From: Desulfobulbaceae bacterium UBA5173
Lineage (GTDB): Bacteria > Desulfobacterota > Desulfobulbia > Desulfobulbales > Desulfobulbaceae
NCBI GenBank assembly: GCA_002413355.1
Contig: DHWV01000112.1
Location: 1,373-65,372 of the forward strand
Direction of reading: 5' to 3'
DNA: 64,000 nucleotides
Below the pieces are notes generated by a model that worked only from the letters and a program-made list of their open reading frames with translations, did no database searches and had not been told where the DNA came from. The position numbers were made by a program, and so were the translations under genes. Below, piece by piece: positions 1 through 7,534 of this stretch (positions are counted from its first letter, which is position 1; the number at the start of each line of letters is the position of its first letter).

Positions 1-547
1 TGACGGAATCGTTGACGTTGATCGCAGGCGCGAGCAGCTTGCCTGCCTTGGCCATCTCGTTCAGACGATGCACACCTGTGGTGGTTTCCTCAGAGATGCC
101 CCGGATGTCCTGCATCAGCTCCGGGTATTTCTCGTGCATGATCTGAGTGAGGTCGCCGCCGTCATCCAAGATCATGTTTGGCCGCCAATTGTCCGGCCCA
201 AAAATGGTCTGCTCAATGCACCACCAGAACTCTTCTTCGGTCTCGCCCTTCCAAGCAAAGGTGGGGATGCCCGCCGCTGCCATCGCCGCCGCCGCATGGT
301 CTTGCGTTGAGAAGATGTTGCAGGACGACCAGCGCAGCTCCGCGCCCAACTCGACCAAGGTTTCCATCAGCACGGCGGTTTGGATGGTCATGTGCAAGCA
401 ACCCGCAATGCGTGCTCCTTTAAGGGGCTTGTCATTGCCGTACTCAGCCCGCAGGGTCATCAAGCCCGGCATTTCGGTCTCAGCGATGGCGACTTCTTTG
501 CGGCCCCAATTGGCCAAACTCATGTCGGCCACTTTGTAATCAGTCAC
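1..547 (-). CDS. ahcY: Adenosylhomocysteinase, N-terminal part (runs off the left edge)
   Basis: This is the first 182 codons of S-adenosylhomocysteine hydrolase, the cytosolic enzyme that splits SAH into adenosine and homocysteine and keeps methyltransferases from product inhibition. Reading the minus strand from a GTG at 547-545 gives an uninterrupted frame with family hallmarks: [11 protein letters not shown], then [14 protein letters not shown], then DDGGDLT, which contribute to the substrate pocket in this family. A purine-rich CAGGAG stretch lies about 6 bases ahead of the GTG and supports this start. There is no ATG upstream in frame. The gene follows mnmG after 58 bases on the same strand and could be co-transcribed. 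The C-terminal NAD-binding half is outside the window. Confidence 0.93.
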   Translation of the reverse strand, partial: MTDYKVADMSLANWGRKEVAIAETEMPGLMTLRAEYGNDKPLKGARIAGCLHMTIQTAVLMETLVELGAELRWSSCNIFSTQDHAAAAMAAAGIPTFAWKGETEEEFWWCIEQTIFGPDNWRPNMILDDGGDLTQIMHEKYPELMQDIRGISEETTTGVHRLNEMAKAGKLLAPAINVNDSV

Positions 548-605
548 AGCGTTGCTCCTGTTATTTATGCGTTGTGTTTTTAAAGACGGCCAGTCAAGCA
601 GGGAT

Positions 606-2495
606 TTAAAGCCGCCCCATTTTCTTCAGATGCACTTGCAGCACCGAGACCGCAGCCGGAGTCACGCCGGAAATGCGCGAGGCTTGCCCCAGCGACAGCG
701 GCCGGATGCGGTTTAGCTTTTCCACCACTTCGTTAGACAGGCCCGGCAGTCCCTTGTACTCCATGTCATCCGGCAGACGGGTGCGCTCCAGCTTGCGAAA
801 GCGGTCCACCTGCTCCTGTTGCCGTTTGATGTAGCCCGAATATTTGATATGCAGCTCGATTTCCTCTGTCACGCTGGGGTCGTCTTCCGCAGAAGGCAGG
901 CCGGTTCCGCTGACATGAAGCAGCCGCTGCAAAGCGGTCATACCGATTTCCGGCCTGCGCAGCAGTTCCGCCAAGGTTATCGCTTGGGTGAGCGGCGTGC
1001 TGTTCAACTCAGTCAGGCAGCTATTCACCGCTGCTGAGGGCTTGATGCGGATTTGCTCTAATTGGGCCAGCCCTTCCTCGATCGCCTTTTTGCGGGCGAG
1101 AAACTCCGGCTTTTCCTGCACGTCCGCCAAGCCGATTTGAAAGCCGATGTCGCGCAGGCGCAGGTCGGCGTTGTCTTCGCGCAAAAGCAGGCGGTATTCG
1201 GCCCGCGAGGTGAAGAGACGATACGGCTCTTTGGTGCCGAGAGTGACAAGGTCGTCAATTAAAACACCAATATATGCCTGCGAGCGGTCGAGAAGCAGCG
1301 GCTCCTGGCCGCGCACTGAATGCACAGCGTTGATGCCCGCCATCAGGCCCTGCGCCGCCGCTTCCTCGTAGCCGGACGTGCCGTTGATCTGCCCGGCGTG
1401 AAAGAGGCCACTGACCCGTTTGGTTTCCAGCGAGGGCTTCAGCTCCAGCGGGTCAACGTAGTCGTATTCAATCGCATAGCCGGGCCGGATGATCCGCGCT
1501 TGTTCGAGGCCGGGAATGGAATGCACCAAGGCAATCTGGGCCTCGATGGGCAGGCTGGTCGGGATGCCGTTGGGATAAACCTCTGCGGTTTCAACGCCTT
1601 CCGGCTCCAGAAAAATCTGATGCCGCCCCTTCTCCGGGAAGCGCATCACTTTGTCTTCAATCGAAGGGCAGTAGCGCGCGCCCACGCCTTCAATAATTCC
1701 GGCATACAGCGGCGACTGGCTGATAAAACTGCGTATAATTGCGTGCGTCCGCTCGTTGGTGTAGGTGATGTGGCAGGGCAGCTGCGGCAGCTCAGGGGTT
1801 TTTCGCCGCCGGTTGGAGAAAGAAAAGAGCGCGGGCGGGTCGTCGCTGTATTGCGGTTCCAAGCCCGAATAATCAATGGTCTTGCTGTCTAAGCGCGGCA
1901 CGGTGCCAGTTTTCATCCGGCCTACATTGAAACCAATGTGGCGGTACCATTGTGCCAGCTTGGTTGAAGGCGCATCACCCATCCGGCCTGCGGGAAACTG
2001 CTTCAGGCCGATGTGAATTAGGCCGTTGAGAAAGGTGCCCGTGGCGACCACCACGGCCCGCACTGGAATTATTTCATCCAGCGAGGTGCGGATGCCGGTG
2101 ACGCAGTTGTCCTCGGTCAGGACTTCATCAATCACCGCCTGGCGGATGACCAAGTTCGCCTGCCGCTCCAGCATGGTTTTCATCCGCTGCTGATAGAGCC
2201 GTCGGTCGGCCTGCGCCCGCGAAGAGCGCACCGCCGGACCTTTGCTGGTGTTGAGACGGCGGAACTGGATGCCGGTCGCGTCAATGTTTTTGGCCATCTC
2301 GCCGCCCAGCGCGTCAATCTCGCGGACAAGATGACCTTTGGCCAAGCCGCCGACTGCCGGGTTGCAGGACATGGCCCCGATGGTGTCAGCGTTGATGACG
2401 CAGACCAGCGTCTTGCAGCCCATGCGGGCGGCGGCCAAGGCGGCTTCGCAGCCCGCGTGGCCCGCGCCGATCACGGCGATGTCAAATTCAGTCAT
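606..2495 (-). CDS. mnmG: tRNA uridine-5-carboxymethylaminomethyl(34) synthesis enzyme MnmG
   Basis: MnmG (GidA) works with MnmE, in the cytosol, to add the carboxymethylaminomethyl group to wobble uridine 34 of certain tRNAs, using FAD, NADH and methylenetetrahydrofolate. The 629 residues match the usual family length. An FAD dinucleotide-binding motif GAGHAG sits at residues 10-15, and the conserved block with [20 protein letters not shown] follows near residue 45. The C-terminal region is full length and ends KKMGRL. The ATG at 2495 fits the family N-terminus, but no Shine-Dalgarno is visible before it; the upstream bases are an A/T-rich run that also forms the tail of a terminator-like hairpin. 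ahcY follows downstream on the same strand. Confidence 0.97.
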   Translation of the reverse strand: MTEFDIAVIGAGHAGCEAALAAARMGCKTLVCVINADTIGAMSCNPAVGGLAKGHLVREIDALGGEMAKNIDATGIQFRRLNTSKGPAVRSSRAQADRRLYQQRMKTMLERQANLVIRQAVIDEVLTEDNCVTGIRTSLDEIIPVRAVVVATGTFLNGLIHIGLKQFPAGRMGDAPSTKLAQWYRHIGFNVGRMKTGTVPRLDSKTIDYSGLEPQYSDDPPALFSFSNRRRKTPELPQLPCHITYTNERTHAIIRSFISQSPLYAGIIEGVGARYCPSIEDKVMRFPEKGRHQIFLEPEGVETAEVYPNGIPTSLPIEAQIALVHSIPGLEQARIIRPGYAIEYDYVDPLELKPSLETKRVSGLFHAGQINGTSGYEEAAAQGLMAGINAVHSVRGQEPLLLDRSQAYIGVLIDDLVTLGTKEPYRLFTSRAEYRLLLREDNADLRLRDIGFQIGLADVQEKPEFLARKKAIEEGLAQLEQIRIKPSAAVNSCLTELNSTPLTQAITLAELLRRPEIGMTALQRLLHVSGTGLPSAEDDPSVTEEIELHIKYSGYIKRQQEQVDRFRKLERTRLPDDMEYKGLPGLSNEVVEKLNRIRPLSLGQASRISGVTPAAVSVLQVHLKKMGRL

Positions 2496-2501
2496 GAATA
2501 T

Positions 2502-2539
2502 AAAAAATATGCTGACAGGATTGATTATCCGGTCAGCAT
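2502..2539 (-). terminator. Terminator-like hairpin directly upstream of mnmG
   Basis: On the minus strand an 8-bp perfect stem, ATGCTGAC with GTCAGCAT (plus positions 2532-2539 and 2509-2516), is followed by a run of U residues (plus 2502-2507). It lies downstream of the secreted repeat protein gene and would end its transcript. The run stops only about 6 bases before the mnmG ATG, so it may instead act as an attenuator for mnmG. Confidence 0.7.
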
Positions 2540-2559
2540 TGCAGGTTGTAAATAAGCTG

Positions 2560-4029
2560 CTACTTGCAATACGCAGGTGTCATGCCAGCAGTCATGCAAT
2601 TGCAATGAACAGAATTGCCATTTTCATCCACACAGCGTTTCTTCAGCAGGAGAACGTTGTACATATTAAGCAACGGTGCAAGCGGAGATGGCTTAAGGAC
2701 TGCATTGACACCTATAGAACCAGCAAGAACGTCAGCAGCTTGGGTGAAGGAATCTTTTCCTTGATACCATTGCGTCCATCCATTTTCCGGGCTTTTTTCG
2801 AAAAATTGAACCCGATAGTTGCCAGCAGGCAGATACGCTGAGATGTATGAGCCTTTATCATCAGTTGTCGCAACTGCGGAAGGCCAGGCAGGCTGCTCAG
2901 TGCCAGTCGCATATATTTTTACGGATGCACCAACAACTGGTGAGCCTGTTATGTACGTGACCTTGCCGGAAATAGGCCCTTGATCAAGGGTGGCGTTGAT
3001 TGGAGACGCAGATGGCACATCAACTGCTACAGCACCGCCAATAGACGAAGCACCACTCTGTCCATCATACCATTCTGTGAGACCGCTTCCTATATTATTG
3101 ATAAATTTTTCATAGAACTGAATGACGTAACTCCCTGTTGACGGAAGACCTTCCACAGCATACCCTCCGCCAGTGCCTGTTGTCGTAAATCCTCTGAAAG
3201 CATGGGGGGACACACTGTCGTAAACAGCCACCATCCCGCCAACTACTGGTGTTCCCGCCTTGAGTACTGTGCCGGAAATGCTGCCTCCGGTGGACAGCAC
3301 GGCATTTTGAATTGCTTTGACTTCTCCAGTGGCAACAGACACAGCCGTGGCATTGTTCGTATCAGGAACAGTATGATTTGTATCTGTTTCTGAATACCAT
3401 TCAGTAGCATAAACAGGATTTGCTGTTTGATACGCCCAAAAACGTACTGTGTAGCTGCCCGGAGCCAGCCCGCTGATGGTGTAGCCTCCTGCTGCGGCAT
3501 CAGTGGCCGCATCTGAAGTTCTTGCCCAGACACCATTGCTGTATGCCTGCACAAACACATTTGCAATCCCGCTTCCTCCGCTGAGAGCTGTCAACACGTT
3601 GCCTGTGATTTTAGCCCCGGTTGCAAGTTTGATTTCACCTAAAGAAACAGGGGTTGCTGATGTCAGGTCAATAACTGTCGCTCCGCTGAAGCTCAGGCTG
3701 TCTTTATACCATGTTGATATATAATTCACACCAGTGGTGAAATATTTAACTTTATATTTACCCAGCGGCAGCCCTGTCAGCGTATAAACACCTGTAGCAG
3801 CATTTGCCCGCACGGCTTGCAGCCGGTTAGTTTCGTCATTATACGGATAAACGCCCACCGCGATGCTTTGGCCTAACGAATTCAAAATGACTTTGCCGTT
3901 AACATCCAATACTATTCCAGTGATGGAACTCGTTGTCTGCGATTGAGCAGAACAAGGCGAAAAAATAAAAAAAACAGCAAACAACATGACTGAGTACCAT
4001 AACAAGCAGCGTTCAGCTTGATATTTCAT
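2560..4029 (-). CDS. Secreted protein with carboxypeptidase-regulatory-like repeats and a Cys-rich tail
   Basis: The 489-residue product has a signal peptide (hydrophobic stretch about residues 10-27, cleavage near CSAQ) followed by four beta-sandwich repeats of the carboxypeptidase regulatory-like/Cna-B-like kind. Each repeat has a G-x-V opening strand and a closing line such as [16 protein letters not shown] or [16 protein letters not shown], with a W-Y aromatic patch after it. The last 30 residues carry four cysteines (RC, HC, NC, YC), unlike the rest of the protein. Such domains are usually structural modules of extracellular proteins; no enzymatic motif is visible. It lies downstream of the RiPP maturation genes on the same strand but has its own promoter, and a GGAGAG ribosome site precedes the ATG. 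Its function is unknown. Confidence 0.8.
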   Translation of the reverse strand: MKYQAERCLLWYSVMLFAVFFIFSPCSAQSQTTSSITGIVLDVNGKVILNSLGQSIAVGVYPYNDETNRLQAVRANAATGVYTLTGLPLGKYKVKYFTTGVNYISTWYKDSLSFSGATVIDLTSATPVSLGEIKLATGAKITGNVLTALSGGSGIANVFVQAYSNGVWARTSDAATDAAAGGYTISGLAPGSYTVRFWAYQTANPVYATEWYSETDTNHTVPDTNNATAVSVATGEVKAIQNAVLSTGGSISGTVLKAGTPVVGGMVAVYDSVSPHAFRGFTTTGTGGGYAVEGLPSTGSYVIQFYEKFINNIGSGLTEWYDGQSGASSIGGAVAVDVPSASPINATLDQGPISGKVTYITGSPVVGASVKIYATGTEQPAWPSAVATTDDKGSYISAYLPAGNYRVQFFEKSPENGWTQWYQGKDSFTQAADVLAGSIGVNAVLKPSPLAPLLNMYNVLLLKKRCVDENGNSVHCNCMTAGMTPAYCK

Positions 4030-4075
4030 AATCGGTGCTCTCCATAGAAAATTTAAAAAAATATCTGCTGGCTTC

Positions 4076-4105
4076 AGTATAAAACAGAACGTATATAAAT
4101 TGCAA
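4076..4105 (-). promoter_or_regulatory. Sigma-70-like promoter for the secreted repeat protein
   Basis: On the minus strand TTGCAA (plus 4100-4105) and TATACT (plus 4076-4081) are spaced by 18 bases in an AT-rich leader, about 46 bases before the ATG at 4029. This suggests separate transcription of the 2560-4029 gene rather than only read-through from the RiPP genes. Confidence 0.5.
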
Positions 4106-4122
4106 CAATGTTATATGGCTGA

Positions 4123-4611
4123 TTATTTTTTCCACACATTCAGATTCCATTTGCGCCAAGCATGAGCAAGTAGAGCGCGAAGAACAATCAAGCAGGCTCG
4201 AAACCGCATCAGAGGCGTTTGAAGCAAAACGGTGTATTGATCGGCAAGAAAGAGACGGTCAACGCGGCCAACCACCTGCTTTACTGGAATAAAACCGTCA
4301 AATCCGGCGCAGGCATCGCCTTTGGTCAGCAAAAACAGCTCACCATTGCGGCATCGCCACCAAATCAAGCGATGGATGACCGGAGCATTCCGTCTGCTGC
4401 GGATAAAAAAAATGTCTCCGATACGGAGCACTTTGCCGTCCAGCGGCACTACTTCCACCAATTCGCCACCCTGAAGCAACGGACGCATGGAATCGCCGGA
4501 AACTCGAATGCGGACTGCAATATCTTGCCGCAGCAGAGACTGCACCAGCTCCAGTGCGCCTGGTTCGCGGATGCCAATCACCGGAGGAGCTGGGGTGCCC
4601 ATCCGTTGCAC
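4123..4611 (-). CDS. S26 family (SipW-like) signal peptidase in the RiPP locus
   Basis: The 162-residue product has the signature of S26B peptidases, the Ser/His type of signal peptidase exemplified by SipW. The nucleophile box is SGDSMRPLL (near residue 39), then GDIFFIRS, then PVIHRLIWW with the His that replaces lysine in this subfamily, then LLTKGDAC. There is no strong N-terminal membrane anchor; moderately hydrophobic stretches occur near the C-terminus. It lies 5 bases after the HprK-like gene, as expected for one transcript. In a locus with a PqqD domain, a radical SAM enzyme and precursor peptides, leader removal or processing of an exported partner is the likely role, but this is inferred from context. 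The start at 4611 is GTG; an ATG three codons later (4602) is possible. Confidence 0.8.
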   Translation of the reverse strand: MQRMGTPAPPVIGIREPGALELVQSLLRQDIAVRIRVSGDSMRPLLQGGELVEVVPLDGKVLRIGDIFFIRSRRNAPVIHRLIWWRCRNGELFLLTKGDACAGFDGFIPVKQVVGRVDRLFLADQYTVLLQTPLMRFRACLIVLRALLAHAWRKWNLNVWKK

Positions 4612-4616
4612 TGCGC

Positions 4617-5498
4617 TCAGGGCAGCGAGGCGGCCAAATCGGCCACAGCCTGCACAGCAGTTTGATCTGGACGAAAGGCCAACTCAAAGGCGGGAATATC
4701 ACGCAGCAGAGACTCACAGACCGCAAGCCCTTTGTCGGTCCACTCCTGACTGTACCAAGGAATGGAAACTGTCTCCAGCAGGCGGCGCAGAGCGGCAGAT
4801 GAGGAAAGCTGAGAAACTTTTGTTTCCGAGGCTTGACTGAGGAAAACCAAGGCTGACAGCGGCGCAGATTCATTGCGGGCGATCACGCCGCTTCCTTTCC
4901 ACGGCGTACCCCAGAGGTGCCAGCCATCTTCCAGCCGCCGCATGATGATCCGCTCTTCGCTGAAGAGCTGGTTTTCGGAAAAGGGCAGCAGCAGATGACT
5001 GAGGGTGGATTTGCCAGTACCAGATACAGCCGGAAAAACCATGCCGTTACCGCTGATGGAGCCGCCAGCAGCGTGAATAATCAGTCCGTGGTGGTTAATG
5101 AAGGTATGCTGAAAAAGGAATCTGCTGAAAATTAGTTGAAAAAAATCGCTTAGTTCAACTGCTTTCAAGGAAAAACTGTACTTGAAGAAAGAAAAATTAA
5201 CGTTAGCGGTCAAGCTCCACATCAGGTCATGATCACTTTCAGAGTGATAAAGAAGCTGCGTCTCCTCCTTTGCTGCTTTACAGAGACTTAACCCGTGCTC
5301 AAAGAATATTTTTTTGCCAACTGACAGGATATGATCAGGTCGTAAAGAAGTTAAATGCACATATATATCTTGGCCAGAAATTATTTGCTTGCTATCATCA
5401 AAAAAAGACTGTCCCGCCCCCGTAGCAAAAAAACATTCAGGAGTACAAAATAACTCTGCTATAATCTTGACAGACAATCCGCCTAAAACAAAAATCAC
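4617..5498 (-). CDS. HPr-kinase-like P-loop protein of the RiPP locus
   Basis: The 293-residue product resembles the HprK-related proteins found beside PqqD/radical SAM peptide loci, such as the ScmC-type proteins of SynChlorMet cassettes. A long divergent N-terminal part is followed by IIHAAGGSISGNGMVF and a Walker A motif AVSGTGKST at residues 157-165. In known HprK proteins this region phosphorylates a serine; in RiPP loci such homologues are suspected or shown to phosphorylate peptides, so a peptide kinase role is an inference here. The start is weak: a GTG at 5498 with no ribosome site, and the MITE end lies 24 bases upstream. The native 5' end may have been altered by that insertion. 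Base composition of the N-terminal half is AT-richer than in the neighbours. Confidence 0.78.
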   Translation of the reverse strand: MIFVLGGLSVKIIAELFCTPECFFATGAGQSFFDDSKQIISGQDIYVHLTSLRPDHILSVGKKIFFEHGLSLCKAAKEETQLLYHSESDHDLMWSLTANVNFSFFKYSFSLKAVELSDFFQLIFSRFLFQHTFINHHGLIIHAAGGSISGNGMVFPAVSGTGKSTLSHLLLPFSENQLFSEERIIMRRLEDGWHLWGTPWKGSGVIARNESAPLSALVFLSQASETKVSQLSSSAALRRLLETVSIPWYSQEWTDKGLAVCESLLRDIPAFELAFRPDQTAVQAVADLAASLP

Positions 5499-5522
5499 TT
5501 TAATTATATTTTGGGAACTTTT

Positions 5523-5641
5523 TAGGAGTTACGCAGTTAAACTATGAAGTTCAATAATTACAGCAAATTGAATTTCAGTCATACGAATCTCCAGTTGAAC
5601 AAAATCAACAAGAAGATAAAAATCCAACTGCGTAACGCCTA
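5523..5641. mobile_element. MITE-like element, 119 bp, with 16-bp terminal inverted repeats
   Basis: The ends are TAGGAGTTACGCAGTT (5523-5538) and AACTGCGTAACGCCTA (5626-5641), which are reverse complements apart from one base. The outermost TA on each side could be part of the repeat or a TA target duplication. No transposase is encoded; the interior is AT-rich and holds one 32-codon plus-strand frame ending in the right repeat. It sits between precursor peptide 2 and the HprK-like gene, so it has landed inside the RiPP operon. Confidence 0.75.
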
Positions 5642-5647
5642 ATTTTT

Positions 5648-5815
5648 TTATGAATTCAGTGAAAAAGGATCACATGAAGACCCTGACAAGAGACTACATC
5701 CGCCCATTGTTTGATCAGCTATCAGCTGCACTGCATCAAACTGAGGTTTTGCATAGAACTGTTTCTCTTGCCTTTCCTCTTTCAGTAGCTCAAAATCATT
5801 TTTTTTTTCAATCAT
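5648..5815 (-). CDS. RiPP precursor peptide 2 (55 aa, short unlisted ORF)
   Basis: Reading the minus strand from the ATG at 5815 to a TAA at 5648 gives 55 codons. The N-terminus is MIEKKNDFELLKEERQEK, the recognition segment is FYAKPQFDAVQLIADQ, and the C-terminus has Cys40 and Cys48 in the core CSLLSGSSCDPFSLNS. Aligned with precursor 1, both have E-R-x2-K, then Y-x-K-P-x3-A-V-x-L-x-A-D-Q-x4-C. This conservation in leader and divergence in core is typical of paired precursors for one modifying enzyme. The gene lies 29 bases after the radical SAM gene on the same strand. No strong ribosome site is visible; a GTG three codons upstream, preceded by GAAG, is an alternative start. The opposite strand is also open for 55 codons here, but that reading shows no resemblance to anything in the locus. 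Confidence 0.8.
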   Translation of the reverse strand: MIEKKNDFELLKEERQEKQFYAKPQFDAVQLIADQTMGGCSLLSGSSCDPFSLNS

Positions 5816-5844
5816 AATTGACACGGTGTCTTCACGAGATAAAA

Positions 5845-6972
5845 TTAGTCATTAAAGTTTTTCAATCCCTCTCTGCGGCTATCAGCATATTGGCAATAAA
5901 ATACCGCCGCCTGTTCCGCATTGCCTGTTTCTGCTGCGCAATTACTCGGACAGCCTGTGCAGAACGACCTGTCTTTGCAGTGATTACAAAGAAAATCCGC
6001 TCCCGCTTCGCGCTCAGAAATCAGCCTGCTGATGTTTTGCCATGCTGACTGAAACGCCTCCCTGCCACTACTGATGTCAATGGATGGCTGAAGCGTAATC
6101 AGACAAGGCTGCATTTTGCCATACGGCGTGATGTGGCAGGATGATTTTCCCGCACCGCAGCGGTAGAGCTTAGTTGACGGCTCCACCGGAGCAGCCATGC
6201 ACACACGCTCCTGCAATTTTTCTCTCACTTTGTTGATGCTCATGTCTGCTGCTGCTGCCTGCTCTGGGGTAAGACGGAAACGGAGCGTGTCACGCAGATT
6301 GTCTCCGGCATTACTACGGTTGCCATTATCGCCGTTGCACAAAGCCGGAATGATGGAGCAGTCATGCCGAAACTGAACTCCCATATCCTCCGCCTGCTGC
6401 CAGAGCATGGTCAAATCCGCCTGATTGACGGTCAGCACCATTGTTTTCAGCCTCAGCCGTACCTTGCCTTGCCTAAGCCGCTCAACACCTTTCATGCAGG
6501 CGGCAAAAGAACCCGGAGTCTGAGTCACAGCCTCAAAAGTCTCTTGGCTTGCCCCATACAGCGTCACTTCCACCGCACGCGGCGGATATTCGACAAACGT
6601 GCTAACTATTTTATCCGTGACCAGCGAGCCATTACAAAACACTGTCACCAGTAGGCCACTGCGGACGGAATGACGATATATCTCCAAAAAATCTGAGCGG
6701 AGCATGGGGTCGCCGCCGGTCAGTGTCAGAAAAAGAACTCCTGAAGCCGCCAGCGCATCAATCAGGCGAATGACTGCTGCCGTGTCCAGCTCCTGCTGCC
6801 ACTGTTTACGAATACATTCCTGATCACCCAAATAACAATGAACACAACAGAAGCTACACCGTCGGGTCAGCTCAAACGAAACAGCCAACGGAACACGGGC
6901 TTCAGCCGCCTTGGCAAGATAGCGGGCGATGTCGTTAGATTCGCCGCCAAAGCAGTCTGAATTCTTTTTCAT
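5845..6972 (-). CDS. Radical SAM/SPASM peptide-modifying enzyme
   Basis: The 375-residue product is a radical SAM maturase. The CX3CX2C cluster motif for the SAM-binding 4Fe-4S cluster is C39-SFC-C43-VH-C46. The glycine-rich SAM motif TLTGGDPMLR follows near residue 85. A SPASM-type C-terminal domain with auxiliary-cluster cysteines lies around residues 268-363 (YRCGAGKSSCHITPYG, MQPCL, CNHCKDRSFCTGCPSNC, FYCQYA). SPASM enzymes commonly form thioether or carbon-carbon bonds in ribosomal peptides. The ATG lies 9 bases after the stop of precursor 1, so translation is probably coupled, and precursor 2 follows 29 bases after its stop. Which residues it crosslinks is not visible; the two Cys in each core make sactionine-type or other thioether formation plausible. 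Confidence 0.92.
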   Translation of the reverse strand: MKKNSDCFGGESNDIARYLAKAAEARVPLAVSFELTRRCSFCCVHCYLGDQECIRKQWQQELDTAAVIRLIDALAASGVLFLTLTGGDPMLRSDFLEIYRHSVRSGLLVTVFCNGSLVTDKIVSTFVEYPPRAVEVTLYGASQETFEAVTQTPGSFAACMKGVERLRQGKVRLRLKTMVLTVNQADLTMLWQQAEDMGVQFRHDCSIIPALCNGDNGNRSNAGDNLRDTLRFRLTPEQAAAADMSINKVREKLQERVCMAAPVEPSTKLYRCGAGKSSCHITPYGKMQPCLITLQPSIDISSGREAFQSAWQNISRLISEREAGADFLCNHCKDRSFCTGCPSNCAAETGNAEQAAVFYCQYADSRREGLKNFND

Positions 6973-6981
6973 TTATGCTGT

Positions 6982-7140
6982 TCAAGAGATTTTATTTAGA
7001 TCAGGCGGCGGGGTACACAGATCACTGCCACACGTTTGCAACACCTGATCCGCAAACAATCTCACCGCAGCTAATGATGGCTTTTCATAATGGCACTTTG
7101 CCGCCCGTTCCGTTTCCAGCTGCTGACCTTTTTCCTGCAT
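6982..7140 (-). CDS. RiPP precursor peptide 1 (52 aa)
   Basis: The peptide starts MQEKGQQLETERAAK, continues with the conserved leader segment HYEKPSLAAVRLFADQ and ends in a short core with Cys37 and Cys42 (CGSDLCTPPPDLNKIS). The ATG at 7140 is preceded by AAAGGGG at good spacing. A longer frame from 7176 overlaps the pqqD-like gene and is less likely. It lies 13 bases after that gene and 9 bases before the radical SAM gene, which is the classic place for a substrate peptide. The K-P-x3-A-V-x-L segment is shared with precursor 2 and is the probable recognition element for the PqqD domain. A third cysteine (Cys16) lies in the leader. Confidence 0.85.
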   Translation of the reverse strand: MQEKGQQLETERAAKCHYEKPSLAAVRLFADQVLQTCGSDLCTPPPDLNKIS

Positions 7141-7153
7141 GATCGCCCCTTTT

Positions 7154-7456
7154 TTATGAATTGACAGATAGTGCAATCAATCCCGCCTTCACCAATCCGT
7201 CGGCGATTTCCAGCATGTCTGCCTTGATTACTTCCGCCGGAGCATCGTACTGCTCTTCCAGCATTACGCTGATTTCGGCCAAGCTGCGGGAGCCGTCCAA
7301 CGCCTGCCAGATGAACGCACCGGTCTCATTCAAGGTATAAAGATTATCCATTGAGGCGAGCTGACCTGATATCGGCACCAGCAGCGTTTCATCCATCACC
7401 TTGCGGGTGACAATATTATCCGCATGTCGGAAGACATCAGCAGGTTGCACCTTCAT
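7154..7456 (-). CDS. PqqD family peptide chaperone (RiPP recognition element)
   Basis: The 100-residue product is a stand-alone PqqD-like domain, the winged-helix fold that binds leader peptides and hands them to a radical SAM enzyme. The diagnostic block is LYTLNETGAFIWQALDG (about residues 39-55) followed by the SLAEISVMLEEQYDAP helix-turn segment and a final KAGLI strand. The length is usual for the family. An AGAGGT ribosome site precedes the ATG. It opens the RiPP gene set, 13 bases upstream of precursor 1, and follows the giant C25-domain gene after 78 bases that hold a hairpin. Confidence 0.93.
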   Translation of the reverse strand: MKVQPADVFRHADNIVTRKVMDETLLVPISGQLASMDNLYTLNETGAFIWQALDGSRSLAEISVMLEEQYDAPAEVIKADMLEIADGLVKAGLIALSVNS

Positions 7457-7480
7457 CTCTGTTTACCTCTGTTGTGAATT

Positions 7481-7525
7481 GATTGCCCGGACAGGATTGC
7501 CCGGACAGAACCGCCTATGTCCGGG
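7481..7525 (-). promoter_or_regulatory. Hairpin and 14-bp tandem repeat between the giant gene and pqqD
   Basis: The 14-base unit GATTGCCCGGACAG occurs twice in tandem (7481-7494, 7495-7508). Its CCCGGACA pairs perfectly with TGTCCGGG at 7518-7525, and either copy can form the 8-bp stem. There is no U-run, so this looks more like an RNA processing, attenuation or mRNA-stability element than a simple terminator. Confidence 0.5.
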
Positions 7526-7534
7526 AGCTGCACC

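Noticed and set aside
5650..5815. Plus-strand 55-codon frame opposite precursor peptide 2
   Set aside because: It has no similarity to anything in the locus, whereas the minus-strand frame aligns with precursor 1 over the leader.
6982..7176. Longer 64-residue version of precursor 1
   Set aside because: It would overlap the pqqD-like gene, and the ATG at 7140 has a good AAAGGGG ribosome site.
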